Assembly: GCF_937123735.1 (NCBI RefSeq)
Contig: NZ_CAKZKL010000026.1
Location: forward strand, 43,899-107,898
Length of the DNA: 64,000 nt
Reading direction: 5' to 3'
Origin: an uncultured Lentibacter sp.
Lineage (GTDB): Bacteria; Pseudomonadota; Alphaproteobacteria; Rhodobacterales; Rhodobacteraceae
In this document: piece after piece, positions 1 to 8,501 of the stretch
Position numbering within the stretch: position 1 is the first letter of the stretch
Layout: each line of letters begins with the position of its first letter
Position numbers and translations under genes: made by a program
The notes under the pieces: generated by a model
Told to the model about the DNA's origin: nothing
Database searches by the model: none
The model's input: the letters and a program-made list of their open reading frames with translations, nothing else

Positions 1-1
1 C

Positions 2-1156
2 GTGGCACGCAAGACAGAAAAGACCAAGACAGACGCAGATCTCACACCGCCTGAAACCGAAGAGCTGGTGCATGATCGCGAGGCCCCACAAACGGCTGAT
101 GCGCCCGAGGAACCAGGCGATGAGGAACCAGGCGATACAGAGGGGCTGTCAGAAGAGGCTGAAACGCAGCCGGCGGGCACCGATTTCACCCAAGACGCCC
201 CCACATTGGGCGAGCCAGATATGCCGCCGGCGCGGGCCCGGAGCGTCTTCTGGCCATTGGTTTTTGGCGGCGGTCTGTCTGCAGCGGTGGGTTTTGGGGC
301 GGCGCTCTATTTGCTCCCCAATTTGCCGCAGAGCTGGCTTCCGGAGCCACAGGAGCCCAAGATAGAGGTTCTGTTGGATCGCCTGGAGGCTCAGGCGGCA
401 GATATCGCCGCTGTCAAAGCGGTTCTGGAAAACAATAGTGCCGAAAATCTGCTAGATGCGCGCCTTCTGGAGCTGAGCGACAGGGTTGAAACCCTGGCAG
501 AAGATTTGGCAGAGCAACAAGCGGCCATGGGCCAGTTTGGAACCCTTCAGGAGCGGTTGAGCGCCCTGGAAAAAGCGCCTGTTGAGGCGGCCTCTCCAGC
601 CGCCATAGAAGCCTATGAACGCGAGTTGGCGGCGTTGCAGGAGGTGGTGGTGGCGCAGAGGGGGGATATGCAGGCGCAGGAGGCGTTGCGGCGCTCTGCG
701 ATGAGCCAGATATTAACCTCTTTGGAGACCGGATCCAGCTTCGAATCGGCTTTGAACAACCTGCGCGAGGCCGGGGTCGAGGTGCCTGCCGCGCTGCAAG
801 CGCGGGCGGGCGGTGTTGCTTCGGAAGCGGCGTTGTCGCAGGCCTTTCCCGAGGCCGCGCGGGCCGCGCTTGCCGCCGCGCGTCAGGGTGCGGGCAGCGG
901 CGGTATTGGCGCCTTCCTGAAAACCCAGCTCAACGCGCGCTCGCTCTCCCCCCGCGCCGGCAGTGACCCTGACGCGGTTCTCTCGCGGATGGAGGCCGCG
1001 GCGCGCGAGGGACGTCTGGGGGATGTTCTGGCCGAAGCCGAGGGGCTGCCGGAAGCCGCGCTGACCCCGCTTCAAGCCTGGCTGGAAACGGCCCGGGCAA
1101 GGCTTGCGGCCCTGGACGCGGCCACTGCGCTGAGCCAGCAGATCAACAACAACTGA
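2..1156 (+). CDS. Mitofilin-like (COG4223-type) inner-membrane protein
   Basis: This 384-residue protein has an acidic, Pro/Glu-rich N-terminus (about 1-78), one membrane segment (about 82-106) and then a long Ala/Glu/Leu-rich coiled coil (about 118-235) with a helical tail. That is the layout of bacterial mitofilin-like proteins, thought to sit in the inner membrane with the coiled coil in the periplasm. In Rhodobacteraceae such genes commonly lie between hemC/hemD and hemY, and hemY follows here after 10 bp, which supports the call. GTG at base 2 is the first possible start in the window, so a longer N-terminus cannot be excluded. The tail contains a tandem EEPGD duplication. The family is fairly sure; its biochemical role is not known. 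Confidence 0.75.
   Translation: MARKTEKTKTDADLTPPETEELVHDREAPQTADAPEEPGDEEPGDTEGLSEEAETQPAGTDFTQDAPTLGEPDMPPARARSVFWPLVFGGGLSAAVGFGAALYLLPNLPQSWLPEPQEPKIEVLLDRLEAQAADIAAVKAVLENNSAENLLDARLLELSDRVETLAEDLAEQQAAMGQFGTLQERLSALEKAPVEAASPAAIEAYERELAALQEVVVAQRGDMQAQEALRRSAMSQILTSLETGSSFESALNNLREAGVEVPAALQARAGGVASEAALSQAFPEAARAALAAARQGAGSGGIGAFLKTQLNARSLSPRAGSDPDAVLSRMEAAAREGRLGDVLAEAEGLPEAALTPLQAWLETARARLAALDAATALSQQINNN
107..136 (+). repeat. 15-bp perfect tandem duplication inside the mitofilin-like gene
   Basis: The unit GAGGAACCAGGCGAT occurs twice head to tail and duplicates EEPGD in the disordered acidic N-terminal region. It keeps the reading frame and looks like a recent replication-slippage event. 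Confidence 0.85.
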
Positions 1157-1166
1157 GGGTGAAAAG

Positions 1167-2630
1167 ATGCTTTGGCCATTGATAAAGATTTTCCTGTTTT
1201 TCGCCCTGATTGCCGCGGCCAGCTTTGGCGCTCTGGAACTGCTGGCGCTTGAGGGCGGGCTGCGGATTGCCCTAGCGGGGCAGGAGTATAGCCTGACACC
1301 GCTGCAAGCGGTGATCGGGCTGCTGCTGCTGGTGGCCGCTGTTTGGGTGTTCCTGAAAATCATGGGCCTTCTGGCGGCAACCTTTCACTTTCTCAATGGC
1401 GATGAAACGGCGATTTCCCGCTATTTTGACCGCAACAGAGAGCGCAAGGGCTTTCAGGCTCTGGCTGATGGAATGCTGGCGCTGGCCTCAGGCGAGGGCC
1501 GCCTTGCCCTGGCCAAGGCGGCGCGGGCCAACCGCTATCTGGACCGGCCCGACCTGACCAATCTTCTCACCGCGCAGGCGGCGGAAATGGCGGGCGATCA
1601 GGCCCGTGCCGAAGCTGCTTACAAGAGCCTGCTGACAGAGGAGCGGACCCGTTTTGTGGGGGTGCGTGGTATCTTGAAACAAAGGCTCGCAGCGGGCGAA
1701 ACCGACAAGGCGCTGGCACTCGCCAAAACGGCCTTTGCCCTCAAGCCCGCGCATGAGGAAACGCAAGACCTGCTGCTGAAATTACAGGCCGAAGGCGCCG
1801 ACTGGACAGGCGCGCGCGCCACGCTGAATGCCCAGCTCAAACACGGGGCCCTGCCACGCGATCTGCACAGGCGGCGCGATGCCGTTCTGGCGCTGAGCGA
1901 GGCCAAAGACGTGCTTGACGAGGACGACGGCATTGCGGCGCAGGAGCGCGCGATCGAGGCCAACAAGCTCTCGCCTGATCTTATTCCGGCGGCCGTTATG
2001 GCAGCGCGCAGCTACATCAAACAAGGCAAGGCGAGATATGCGACGCGCGTTGTTTCAAAGGCCTGGGCGGCGCGCCCGCACCCTGACCTTGCCGGTGCGT
2101 TTGCCGAGATTGTGCCAGAGGAAACCCCGGAGAAGCGCCTGAAACGCTTCCGCAAGCTGACCGCTGTAAACCCCGAGAATGCAGAGACCAAACTGCTGCT
2201 CGCGGAACTGAATATTGCGGCCGAAGATTTCCCCGAGGCGCGCCGTAGCCTTGGCGACCTTGTCGAGACAGATCCGGATGCGCGTGCGCTGACCATCATG
2301 GCCGCGATCGAGCGTGGCGAGGGCGCTTCGGACACGGTTGTCAAAGGCTGGCTGGCGCGGGCTTTGAGCGCGCCGCGCGGGCCACAGTGGGTTTGTGACA
2401 AGTGTCAGCACATCCACGGAGACTGGACCCCCACCTGTGACCACTGCGGGGCGCTGGACACGCTGAGCTGGAAGCGCCCGCCGGAGGGCGCGGGGCCGGC
2501 GGTTTCGAGCGTGGCCATGCTGCCGTTGATTGTGGGGTTGCCGGAGGCTGATGCGCCGACAGAGGCTGCGGAGATTGATGACGCGGAGGTCGTAGAGGTT
2601 AACGATGCGCCCGCCGGGGTTAACGGCTGA
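1167..2630 (+). CDS. hemY: HemY-type protein, heme biosynthesis cluster
   Basis: This 487-residue protein has two N-terminal membrane segments (about 5-27 and 44-64) followed by a long helical TPR-like region, matching the proteobacterial HemY_N family linked to late heme synthesis. It is not the HemY-type protoporphyrinogen oxidase. The C-terminus carries four cysteines (410, 413, 424, 427) in a CxxC-x10-CxxC pattern, a rubredoxin-like zinc ribbon typical of alphaproteobacterial versions. It lies 10 bp after the mitofilin-like gene and is probably cotranscribed with it. The exact function of the family is unsettled; a scaffold or quality-control role is an inference. Confidence 0.85.
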   Translation: MLWPLIKIFLFFALIAAASFGALELLALEGGLRIALAGQEYSLTPLQAVIGLLLLVAAVWVFLKIMGLLAATFHFLNGDETAISRYFDRNRERKGFQALADGMLALASGEGRLALAKAARANRYLDRPDLTNLLTAQAAEMAGDQARAEAAYKSLLTEERTRFVGVRGILKQRLAAGETDKALALAKTAFALKPAHEETQDLLLKLQAEGADWTGARATLNAQLKHGALPRDLHRRRDAVLALSEAKDVLDEDDGIAAQERAIEANKLSPDLIPAAVMAARSYIKQGKARYATRVVSKAWAARPHPDLAGAFAEIVPEETPEKRLKRFRKLTAVNPENAETKLLLAELNIAAEDFPEARRSLGDLVETDPDARALTIMAAIERGEGASDTVVKGWLARALSAPRGPQWVCDKCQHIHGDWTPTCDHCGALDTLSWKRPPEGAGPAVSSVAMLPLIVGLPEADAPTEAAEIDDAEVVEVNDAPAGVNG

Positions 2631-2649
2631 TTTCGGGGGGGTGACATGC

Positions 2650-2677
2650 GTGCACACCCCGTGCACAGGGCGTGCAC
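2650..2677. repeat. Three GTGCAC palindromes at exact 11-bp spacing (array A)
   Basis: GTGCAC occurs at 2650, 2661 and 2672, giving an 11-bp period, about one helical turn. The array sits just after hemY. A second array with the same spacing and the same GTGCACCGGCTGA end lies at 47598-47625. The perfect phasing suggests a site for a repeating DNA-binding protein or an 11-bp tandem repeat. Confidence 0.75.
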
Positions 2678-2739
2678 CGGCTGACTCGGGTTTGCGGGCC
2701 AATTAACCTTTGAAAATTTCTGTTAATCATTTGGTAACG

Positions 2740-2791
2740 GTGCGCAGGGCGTGCGCGGGCAGGCTTGGATGGTGCGCAGTAAATGCGCACC
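2740..2791. repeat. Related GTGCGC pair plus inverted repeat upstream of smpB
   Basis: GTGCGC occurs at 2740 and 2751, again 11 bp apart, and both first units continue as in array A (GTGCGCAGGGC against GTGCACAGGGC). It is followed by an inverted repeat with arms GGTGCGC (2771) and GCGCACC (ending 2791) and a 7-nt loop. Together with array A it fills the 220-bp hemY-smpB gap. Confidence 0.6.
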
Positions 2792-2851
2792 CTACGGCGG
2801 GGGTGGCACAGGCCCCTCGACTTTCAGGGTAAGCGGGATTATCTGGCAGGC

Positions 2852-3334
2852 ATGGCACACGGTAAGACAAAATCAGACCCGAACTACAAGGTGATCGCCG
2901 AGAACCGGCGCGCGCGCTATGATTATGCTATTGAGGATGATCTGGAGTGCGGGATCATGCTGGAGGGGTCTGAAGTCAAATCCTTGCGCGACGGCGGTTC
3001 CAACATTGCCGAAAGCTATGCGACAGTGGAAGATGGCGAGCTTTGGCTGGTGAACAGTTATATCGCGCCTTACAAGCAGGCGCGGCAGTTCAAGCATGAA
3101 GAGCGCCGCCGCCGCAAGCTGTTGGCCAGCCGCAAGGAGCTGGGCAACCTCTGGAGTGCAACCAACCGCAAAGGGATGACTCTTGTGCCTTTGGTGATGT
3201 ATTTCAACCACCGTGGGATGGTGAAGCTCAAGATCGGGATTGCCAAGGGCAAGAAGAACCACGACAAGCGCGCCTCTGACGCCAAACGGGACTGGGGCCG
3301 CCAGAAGCAGCGTTTGCTGCGCCATGGAGATTGA
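2852..3334 (+). CDS. smpB: SsrA-binding protein SmpB
   Basis: SmpB binds tmRNA and brings it to stalled ribosomes for trans-translation in the cytoplasm. The 160-residue product matches the usual length. It shows the family core ([20 protein letters not shown]) and the basic C-terminal tail (KGKKNHDKR ... [11 protein letters not shown]) that enters the decoding site. The ATG at 2852 begins [13 protein letters not shown], the normal SmpB start; an upstream ATG in frame would add 23 residues without family support. The tmRNA gene itself is not in the window. Certain on family. Confidence 0.96.
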   Translation: MAHGKTKSDPNYKVIAENRRARYDYAIEDDLECGIMLEGSEVKSLRDGGSNIAESYATVEDGELWLVNSYIAPYKQARQFKHEERRRRKLLASRKELGNLWSATNRKGMTLVPLVMYFNHRGMVKLKIGIAKGKKNHDKRASDAKRDWGRQKQRLLRHGD

Positions 3335-3387
3335 TCGGGCGCAGGCTTGCCCCGTTGGCGACGCCGCGCTAGAGAAATAGGCAACAG

Positions 3388-4260
3388 ATGATGGGGGCGA
3401 TGATGGCCGGGGATGATCCGAAGACGCTGGTGAGCACAGAGTGGCTGGCCCAGCATTTGAAAAACCCAGATTTGAGGATCTTGGATGCGACATGGGTTTT
3501 GCCCCATGTCGAGCTTGACCCTGTGGCCGGTTACAACGCCGCGCATATTCCGGGCGCGCGTTTTTTTGACATTGACGAGATAAGCGACCACCGCTCCGAG
3601 CTGCCGCATATGGCGCCGCCGGTGGAGAAATTCATGAGCCGGATGCGCAAGATGGGCGTGGGCGACGGGCATCAGGTGGTTGTTTATGACCAGCTTGGAC
3701 TGAACTCGGCGGCGCGGGTCTGGTGGCTTTTCAAGCTGATGGGGCAGGAGAGTGTTGCTGTGTTGGACGGCGGTTTGCCAAAGTGGCTGGCTGAAGGGCG
3801 CATGACCGAAGATCTGCCCCCTATCGTGCGCGACCGCCATATGACCGTGCGGGTGCAAAACCACCTTGTGAAAGATGTCACACAGGTTTCGGCGGCCAGC
3901 AAGCTGGGGGATTACGAGATTGTGGATGCGCGCGCAGCCGGGCGCTTTGCGGGCACCGAGCCTGAGCCGCGCGCAGGGCTGCGCGGCGGGCATATTCCGA
4001 ACTCCAAGAATGTGCCCTTTGGCGCGTTGATAACAGCCGAGGGCACACTGAAAGCGCCAGAGGCGCTGCGCGCCGTGTTTGAAGGCGCGGGCGTGGACCT
4101 TGGCAAGCCTGTGATCACCACCTGCGGATCGGGGATCACGGCGGCGATCCTGTCGCTGGCTTTGGAGCGGATCGGCAAGACCGACCACGCGGTATATGAC
4201 GGCTCTTGGGCCGAATGGGGCGCGTTTGCGACGCTGCCTGTTGCAACGGGAGACGCCTGA
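3388..4260 (+). CDS. sseA: Thiosulfate/3-mercaptopyruvate sulfurtransferase (two rhodanese domains)
   Basis: The 290-residue protein has two rhodanese domains. The inactive N-terminal one (about 10-140) has the family pattern for entry into the fold (DATWVLP, GHQVVVYD, LDGGLPKWL). The C-terminal one holds the persulfide cysteine at about 246 in the loop TTCGSGITA; a CGSG-[VI]-T loop is typical of 3-mercaptopyruvate sulfurtransferases. It moves sulfane sulfur to thiols or cyanide. Its stop overlaps the start of the next aminotransferase (ATGA), so the two are translationally coupled. Coupling to a transaminase that could make mercaptopyruvate from cysteine is suggestive but unproven. The exact start among several nearby ATGs is uncertain. 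Confidence 0.9.
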   Translation: MMGAMMAGDDPKTLVSTEWLAQHLKNPDLRILDATWVLPHVELDPVAGYNAAHIPGARFFDIDEISDHRSELPHMAPPVEKFMSRMRKMGVGDGHQVVVYDQLGLNSAARVWWLFKLMGQESVAVLDGGLPKWLAEGRMTEDLPPIVRDRHMTVRVQNHLVKDVTQVSAASKLGDYEIVDARAAGRFAGTEPEPRAGLRGGHIPNSKNVPFGALITAEGTLKAPEALRAVFEGAGVDLGKPVITTCGSGITAAILSLALERIGKTDHAVYDGSWAEWGAFATLPVATGDA

Positions 4261-5444
4261 TGTTTGGGAATTTGAAGAACCAGCCTGTGGACAAGATCAT
4301 GCAGGTGATGGGCAAGTATAGAGCCGATCCTCGGCCCAACAAGATTGACCTTGGTGTGGGTGTTTACAAGAACGCCGAGGGCGTGACGCCTGTGATGCGC
4401 GCCATCAAGGCGGCCGAGCACAAGCTGTGGGAAGAGCAGGACACCAAGGCCTATGTCGGCCTTGTGGGCGACCCGGCTTATGCGGATGCCATGATCAAGC
4501 TCGTGCTGGGCGAGGCTGTGGCGCGCGAGAACATTGGCGCGGCGGCGACACCCGGCGGCACCGGGGCTGTGCGGCAGGCGTTTGAGATGATCCGCATGGC
4601 CACGCCCGAGGCGCGGGTGTTTGTGAGCAACCCGACCTGGCCCAACCACATCAGCATTCTGGAGTATGTCGGGCTGGAGTGTGTGCAATACCGCTACTTT
4701 GATGCGGCCACACGGAGCGTGGATTTTGACGGGATGCTGGCCGACCTTGAGGGCTTGCGCGCGGGCGATGTTGTGCTGCTGCACGGCTGTTGCCACAACC
4801 CGACGGGGGCGAACCTGACGCTGGAGCAATTCCGGCAGGTGATTGATGTGATGAACGCCAAGGGCGCGATCCCGATGGTGGACATTGCCTACCAAGGCTT
4901 TGGCGACGGGCTGGAGGAAGATGCGGCGGCGACGCGGCTTGTGGCTTCAAGCGTGCCCGAGTGCCTGATTGCGGCGAGCTGCTCGAAGAATTTCGGCATT
5001 TACCGCGAGCGCACGGGGCTTTTGATGTGTGTCAGCCAAGACGCCAGCAAGACCGCGCTGACGCAAGAGAACCTCGCCTTTCTCAACCGTCAGAACTACA
5101 GCTTCCCGCCTGATCACGGCGCGCGGCTGGTGACGATGATTTTGACCGATGACGCGCTGCGCGCCGATTGGATCGCGGAGCTGGAAGAGGTGCGCCTCGG
5201 GATGCTGGGGCTGCGCGAACAGCTGGCGGGGGAGCTCGCGCGGCTGACGAACTCGGACCGTTTCAACTTTTTGCGCGAGCATCGCGGGATGTTTTCGCTG
5301 CTTGGCACGGGGGCTGACATGGTGGAGCGGATGCGCGAGGCGAACGGGATTTACATGATCCCGGACAGCCGGATGAACATTGCCGGGTTGAACCGCGAGA
5401 CTGTGCCGCTGTTGGCGAAAGCGATTGTGGACGCGGGGATCTGA
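4260..5444 (+). CDS. Aromatic/aspartate aminotransferase, class I (TyrB/AspC type)
   Basis: This is a 394-residue PLP enzyme of the fold-I aspartate/tyrosine aminotransferase group. It shows the TPGGTGAVRQ loop, the LHGCCHNPTGANLT segment, the Asp in MVDIAYQGFGDGL and the Schiff-base Lys in SCSKNFGIYRERTG. It transfers amino groups between aspartate or aromatic amino acids and 2-oxoglutarate. The ATG at 4260 overlaps the sulfurtransferase stop by four bases and starts MFGNLKNQPVDKI, the normal N-terminus. Whether aspartate or aromatic substrates dominate cannot be read from the sequence. A modular hairpin element begins directly after its stop. Confidence 0.92.
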   Translation: MFGNLKNQPVDKIMQVMGKYRADPRPNKIDLGVGVYKNAEGVTPVMRAIKAAEHKLWEEQDTKAYVGLVGDPAYADAMIKLVLGEAVARENIGAAATPGGTGAVRQAFEMIRMATPEARVFVSNPTWPNHISILEYVGLECVQYRYFDAATRSVDFDGMLADLEGLRAGDVVLLHGCCHNPTGANLTLEQFRQVIDVMNAKGAIPMVDIAYQGFGDGLEEDAAATRLVASSVPECLIAASCSKNFGIYRERTGLLMCVSQDASKTALTQENLAFLNRQNYSFPPDHGARLVTMILTDDALRADWIAELEEVRLGMLGLREQLAGELARLTNSDRFNFLREHRGMFSLLGTGADMVERMREANGIYMIPDSRMNIAGLNRETVPLLAKAIVDAGI

Positions 5445-5446
5445 GC

Positions 5447-5558
5447 GGTTTCGAATTGTGCTGCGCACAATCCGACCAACTGGGGGAGCTTTGCTCCCCC
5501 TGATTCAAAAGCTTTGCTTTTGAATCCCCCCCCTCAAGGTATTTTTGACCAGAAGAAG
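5447..5558 (+). repeat. Gene-end modular hairpin element, copy 1
   Basis: It starts 3 bp after the aminotransferase stop. Hairpin 1 has stem ATTGTGC/GCACAAT, hairpin 2 has GGGGGAGC/GCTCCCCC (5482-5500), and an extra 11-bp hairpin has arm GATTCAAAAGC (5502-5526). It ends in the box GGTATTTTTGACCAGAAGAAG. It shares this architecture with seven other copies in the window. Confidence 0.85.
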
Positions 5559-5574
5559 CGATCAGAGTGCTCCC

Positions 5575-6348
5575 TTAGGCGAGGGCGCTGAGGAGCCTTG
5601 CGTGCATCGCGGGGCTGGCGGCGAGCACGCCTTGGGAGGCGGGGTCTGCTTTGTTGAAAGTGAGCGGCACGCCGAGGCGGTCGGTGACGCGGGCGCCGGC
5701 CTCAGAAAGCAGGAGCGCGCCGGCGGCGATGTCCCATTCCCAGGAGCGGCGCAGGGTGATCATGGCGTCAAAGCGGCCTTCGGCGACCAGCGCGAGACGG
5801 TAGGCCAGCGAGGGGCGGTGGGCGCGTTTGAGGTTAGGTGTGCCGGCTTTCCAGTGTTTGGCATCGAACACCGGTTTGGTGGCGAGGACTTCGAGGCTGG
5901 CGAAATCGGCCTGGGGCGAGATGGTGAGGGGCGCGCCATTGAGGGTTGCGCCCTGGCCGCGGGCGGCGGCGTAGAGCTTTTGGCGCAGGGGCAGGTAGAC
6001 CACGGCGGCGACGGGCGCGCCCTCTTCCACGATGGCGAAGCTGTGGGCCCATGTTGTGGAGCCTTCTATGAAGCTGCGGGTGCCGTCGATCGGATCAATA
6101 ACAAAAGCGCGGGGCTTGCCAAGGCGGGTGCTGGTGTCTTCGGTTTCTTCGGAGAGCCAGCCATAGTCGGGGCGGGCGCTGCGCAATGTGTCTTCGAGGT
6201 AGGCATTGACGGCCAGATCGGCTTCGGTGACGGGGCCTGCGCCGTCTTCCTTGTCCCATTTCTTGAGGCGGTCCATGGCGAAGCCAGTGGCGATTTCGCC
6301 CGACTTTTGCGCGGCTTTGATGAGCAGGGCGAGGTCAGGATCCTGCAA
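5575..6348 (-). CDS. Inositol monophosphatase family protein (IMPase/CysQ-like)
   Basis: This 257-residue Mg-dependent phosphatase has the family metal sites: SEE in WLSEETEDT, DPIDGTRSFIEG and WEWDIAAGALLLSEAG. Such enzymes remove phosphate from inositol phosphates or from 3'-phosphoadenosine 5'-phosphate; roseobacterial relatives are often labelled CysQ-like, but substrate is not readable here. The start is a TTG at 6348 preceded by GAAGG, 14 bases inside the end of pmbA. Starting at the next ATG would lose the conserved first helix, so the TTG is preferred. It probably forms an operon with pmbA. Confidence 0.88.
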   Translation of the reverse strand: MQDPDLALLIKAAQKSGEIATGFAMDRLKKWDKEDGAGPVTEADLAVNAYLEDTLRSARPDYGWLSEETEDTSTRLGKPRAFVIDPIDGTRSFIEGSTTWAHSFAIVEEGAPVAAVVYLPLRQKLYAAARGQGATLNGAPLTISPQADFASLEVLATKPVFDAKHWKAGTPNLKRAHRPSLAYRLALVAEGRFDAMITLRRSWEWDIAAGALLLSEAGARVTDRLGVPLTFNKADPASQGVLAASPAMHARLLSALA

Positions 6349-7681
6349 GGGTCAGACCTTCGATGAGCAAGGAGGGCACCACGCGGGAGAGATGTGTGCG
6401 GGCATCATTGGCCGGGGTGAGACCCAGCAGCATTTCGCGTAGGTTGCCTGCGATGGTGACTTCGTTCACCGCGTGGGTGATCTCGCCGTTTTCAACCCAG
6501 AAGCCGGAGGCGCCGCGCGAATAATCGCCTGTGTTGGGGTTGATCGTGGAGCCGATGAGCGCGGTGACAAGGAAGCCTGTGCCCATTTCGCGCAGCAGCT
6601 CGGCCTGGCTGTGGCGGCCTTGGGTGAGCGCGATGTTCCAGACGCTGGGCGCGGGGGCGCTGCCTGTGCCGCGCGCGGCGTTGGCTGTGCTCTGCATGTC
6701 GAGTTTGCGGGCGTTGGCGAGATCGAGCGTCCAGCTCTGCAACACGCCGTTCTGCACGATGTGGCGCGGCTGTGTGGGCAGGCCCTCGGCATCAAACGGG
6801 CGCGAGCCGGAGGTGCGGGGGCGGTGCGGGTCTTCGACGATGGAGAGATGCGCGGGCAGAACCTGCTCGCCCAGAGCGTCGCGCAGCCATGAGGAGCCGC
6901 GCGCGACCATCGCGCCGTTGACGGCGGAAAGGAGGTGGCCAACCAGCGTGCTGGAGATGCGCTCGTCAAACATCACCGGGTAATGGCCTGTTTTGGGCTT
7001 TTTCGGATTGAGCCGCGCCACGGCGCGGGCGGCGGCCTGAGCGCCGATCTCTTCCGCGCTGCGCAGATCGGACTGGAAGATGCGGCCGTCGCCGTCATAA
7101 TCGCGCTCCATGCCAAGGCCCGTGCCTGCGATGGCCACGCAGGAGAGCGCGCGCGAGGAGCGCATATAGCCGCCGGAAAAGCCTGTGCTTGTGGCGAGGT
7201 GCACGGCGGTTTGCGAATAGCTCGCGCTGGCGGATTGCACTTGGCTCACGCCTATATTAGCGAGCGCGGCGGCCTCGGCGCGGCGGGCGTCGTCCTGAAG
7301 GGTCTCCGGAGAAGGCTCGGGGGTGTCGTCATAGAGCTCGTAGGCGGTGATATCCCAGCTTTGCGCGAGCTGCTCGGGTGAAGCGAGGCCGATGTAGGGG
7401 TCTTCCGGCGCTTCATGGGCCATGGCGACGGCGCGCGCGGCAACTTGCAGCAGGGCCTCGAGGCGGGTGTCGGAGGAAGAGACCATCGCCTGCCGCTGGC
7501 CGACCATGACACGCAGGCCGAGGTCTGTGCCTTCGGCGCGCTCGGCCTGCTCAAGCTTGCCCTCGCGGATATCGAGAGAGACGGAGCGGCCCTCGAGCGT
7601 GATGACATCGGCAGCATCGGCGCCGGCTTTGAGCGCGGCTTCAATGGCGGTGTGGGCGAGCGTTTCGAGCGTGTTTTTCAT
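6335..7681 (-). CDS. pmbA: TldD/PmbA family metalloprotease, PmbA subunit
   Basis: The 448-residue protein matches PmbA (TldE). It has the N-terminal alpha/beta domain (SLDIREGKLEQAERAEG), the central GLGMERDYD segment and the C-terminal part (GTGFLVTALIGSTINPNTGDYSRGASGFWVENGEI) that is diagnostic of the family. TldD/TldE form a cytosolic protease acting on unfolded or modified peptides, with TldD carrying the zinc site; PmbA lacks HExxH, as here. No tldD is in the window. It overlaps the downstream phosphatase gene by 14 bp. Confidence 0.93.
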   Translation of the reverse strand: MKNTLETLAHTAIEAALKAGADAADVITLEGRSVSLDIREGKLEQAERAEGTDLGLRVMVGQRQAMVSSSDTRLEALLQVAARAVAMAHEAPEDPYIGLASPEQLAQSWDITAYELYDDTPEPSPETLQDDARRAEAAALANIGVSQVQSASASYSQTAVHLATSTGFSGGYMRSSRALSCVAIAGTGLGMERDYDGDGRIFQSDLRSAEEIGAQAAARAVARLNPKKPKTGHYPVMFDERISSTLVGHLLSAVNGAMVARGSSWLRDALGEQVLPAHLSIVEDPHRPRTSGSRPFDAEGLPTQPRHIVQNGVLQSWTLDLANARKLDMQSTANAARGTGSAPAPSVWNIALTQGRHSQAELLREMGTGFLVTALIGSTINPNTGDYSRGASGFWVENGEITHAVNEVTIAGNLREMLLGLTPANDARTHLSRVVPSLLIEGLTLAGS

Positions 7682-7712
7682 GGCTTTGTTGTGGGCTATT
7701 AGCGGCGCGCGT

Positions 7713-8426
7713 TCAAGTCACGACTGCGCCAAGCCACGCCTCATCGAGCGCATCGAGCCTGGCGGGGGAGATATTTTTGCGGCTGGCCCAGTAGCGGCCA
7801 GAGGGCACGACGTAGTCCAGCGCCTTTTCCTGGGCCTTGATTTCGGCGAATTGGGCTGTGTTAGAGACTATTTTGACCGAGCGCAGGCGGGGCAGATCGG
7901 CCTCGGTGAGAGAGGGGAAGACAAGACGGCTCTCGCCCGTGCTGGCGCGCAGGCAGGCGCAGTTTTGCTCGGCGGCATGAAGCAGGAGGCGGGCGGACTT
8001 GGCCTCAAGGTTGCGCAGGGTGATGTCATCGCGCAAGGGGTCGGCTGTGCCTGTGCCGTAGAAATGTGTGCTGCCACCTTTGGGGTAGACCATATCGCAG
8101 CCCGCAAAGACCAGCGCCGAGGGGGCCAGCGCGGCCAGCGCCCAGTAGCCCGCCGTGAAGGCCATTGTGCCGCCAGCGTAGAGTATGCCGCCATAGGCGT
8201 TGTTGGCGGGGACATACTCGGCCGAGGTGACACGCTGCTGACCGGCACGCAGGCTTTGGGGGCCACGGGCGGCGGGGAAGTCATCGGGGGCGATGTGATA
8301 GTCCCAGTCTTCGCGGATTTGCCAGGCGTTGTTGATGGCGACGATGGCGGAAAACTGTGATTTGGGCCAGCTTTGCACCGCGCACACGGAGGGCGCGCTG
8401 CCGAGGATCAGGACGGGTTTTGTCAT
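7713..8426 (-). CDS. Uncharacterised protein with a Rossmann-like N-terminus (DUF115/GT42-like resemblance)
   Basis: The product is 237 residues from the ATG at 8426; an in-frame TTG 12 bp upstream is less likely. It opens with PVLILGSAPSVCAV and has AIVAINNAW and DYHIAPDD soon after, then VFAGCDMVYPKGGSTHFYG. A GSAPS loop followed by an N/D-rich nucleotide-facing segment recalls the DUF115/MptE-like and GT42 sialyltransferase folds, so a sugar-nucleotide-linked role is possible. That is only a pattern resemblance. No signal peptide or membrane segment is visible. It lies 31 bp downstream-side of pmbA on the same strand. Confidence 0.6.
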   Translation of the reverse strand: MTKPVLILGSAPSVCAVQSWPKSQFSAIVAINNAWQIREDWDYHIAPDDFPAARGPQSLRAGQQRVTSAEYVPANNAYGGILYAGGTMAFTAGYWALAALAPSALVFAGCDMVYPKGGSTHFYGTGTADPLRDDITLRNLEAKSARLLLHAAEQNCACLRASTGESRLVFPSLTEADLPRLRSVKIVSNTAQFAEIKAQEKALDYVVPSGRYWASRKNISPARLDALDEAWLGAVVT

Positions 8427-8501
8427 GGGGGCCTTCAAGTTCTTTCAGTGTCGTTTGACGCTATACGCTTGTGGCGAGGCGGTGGGTCAAAGTTTTCTGG
8501 T

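Noticed and set aside
5545..6366. A plus-strand open frame of 273 residues opposite the inositol phosphatase gene
   Set aside because: The minus strand has the clear phosphatase motifs; the plus frame is Gly/Ala/Val-rich low-complexity with no family pattern.
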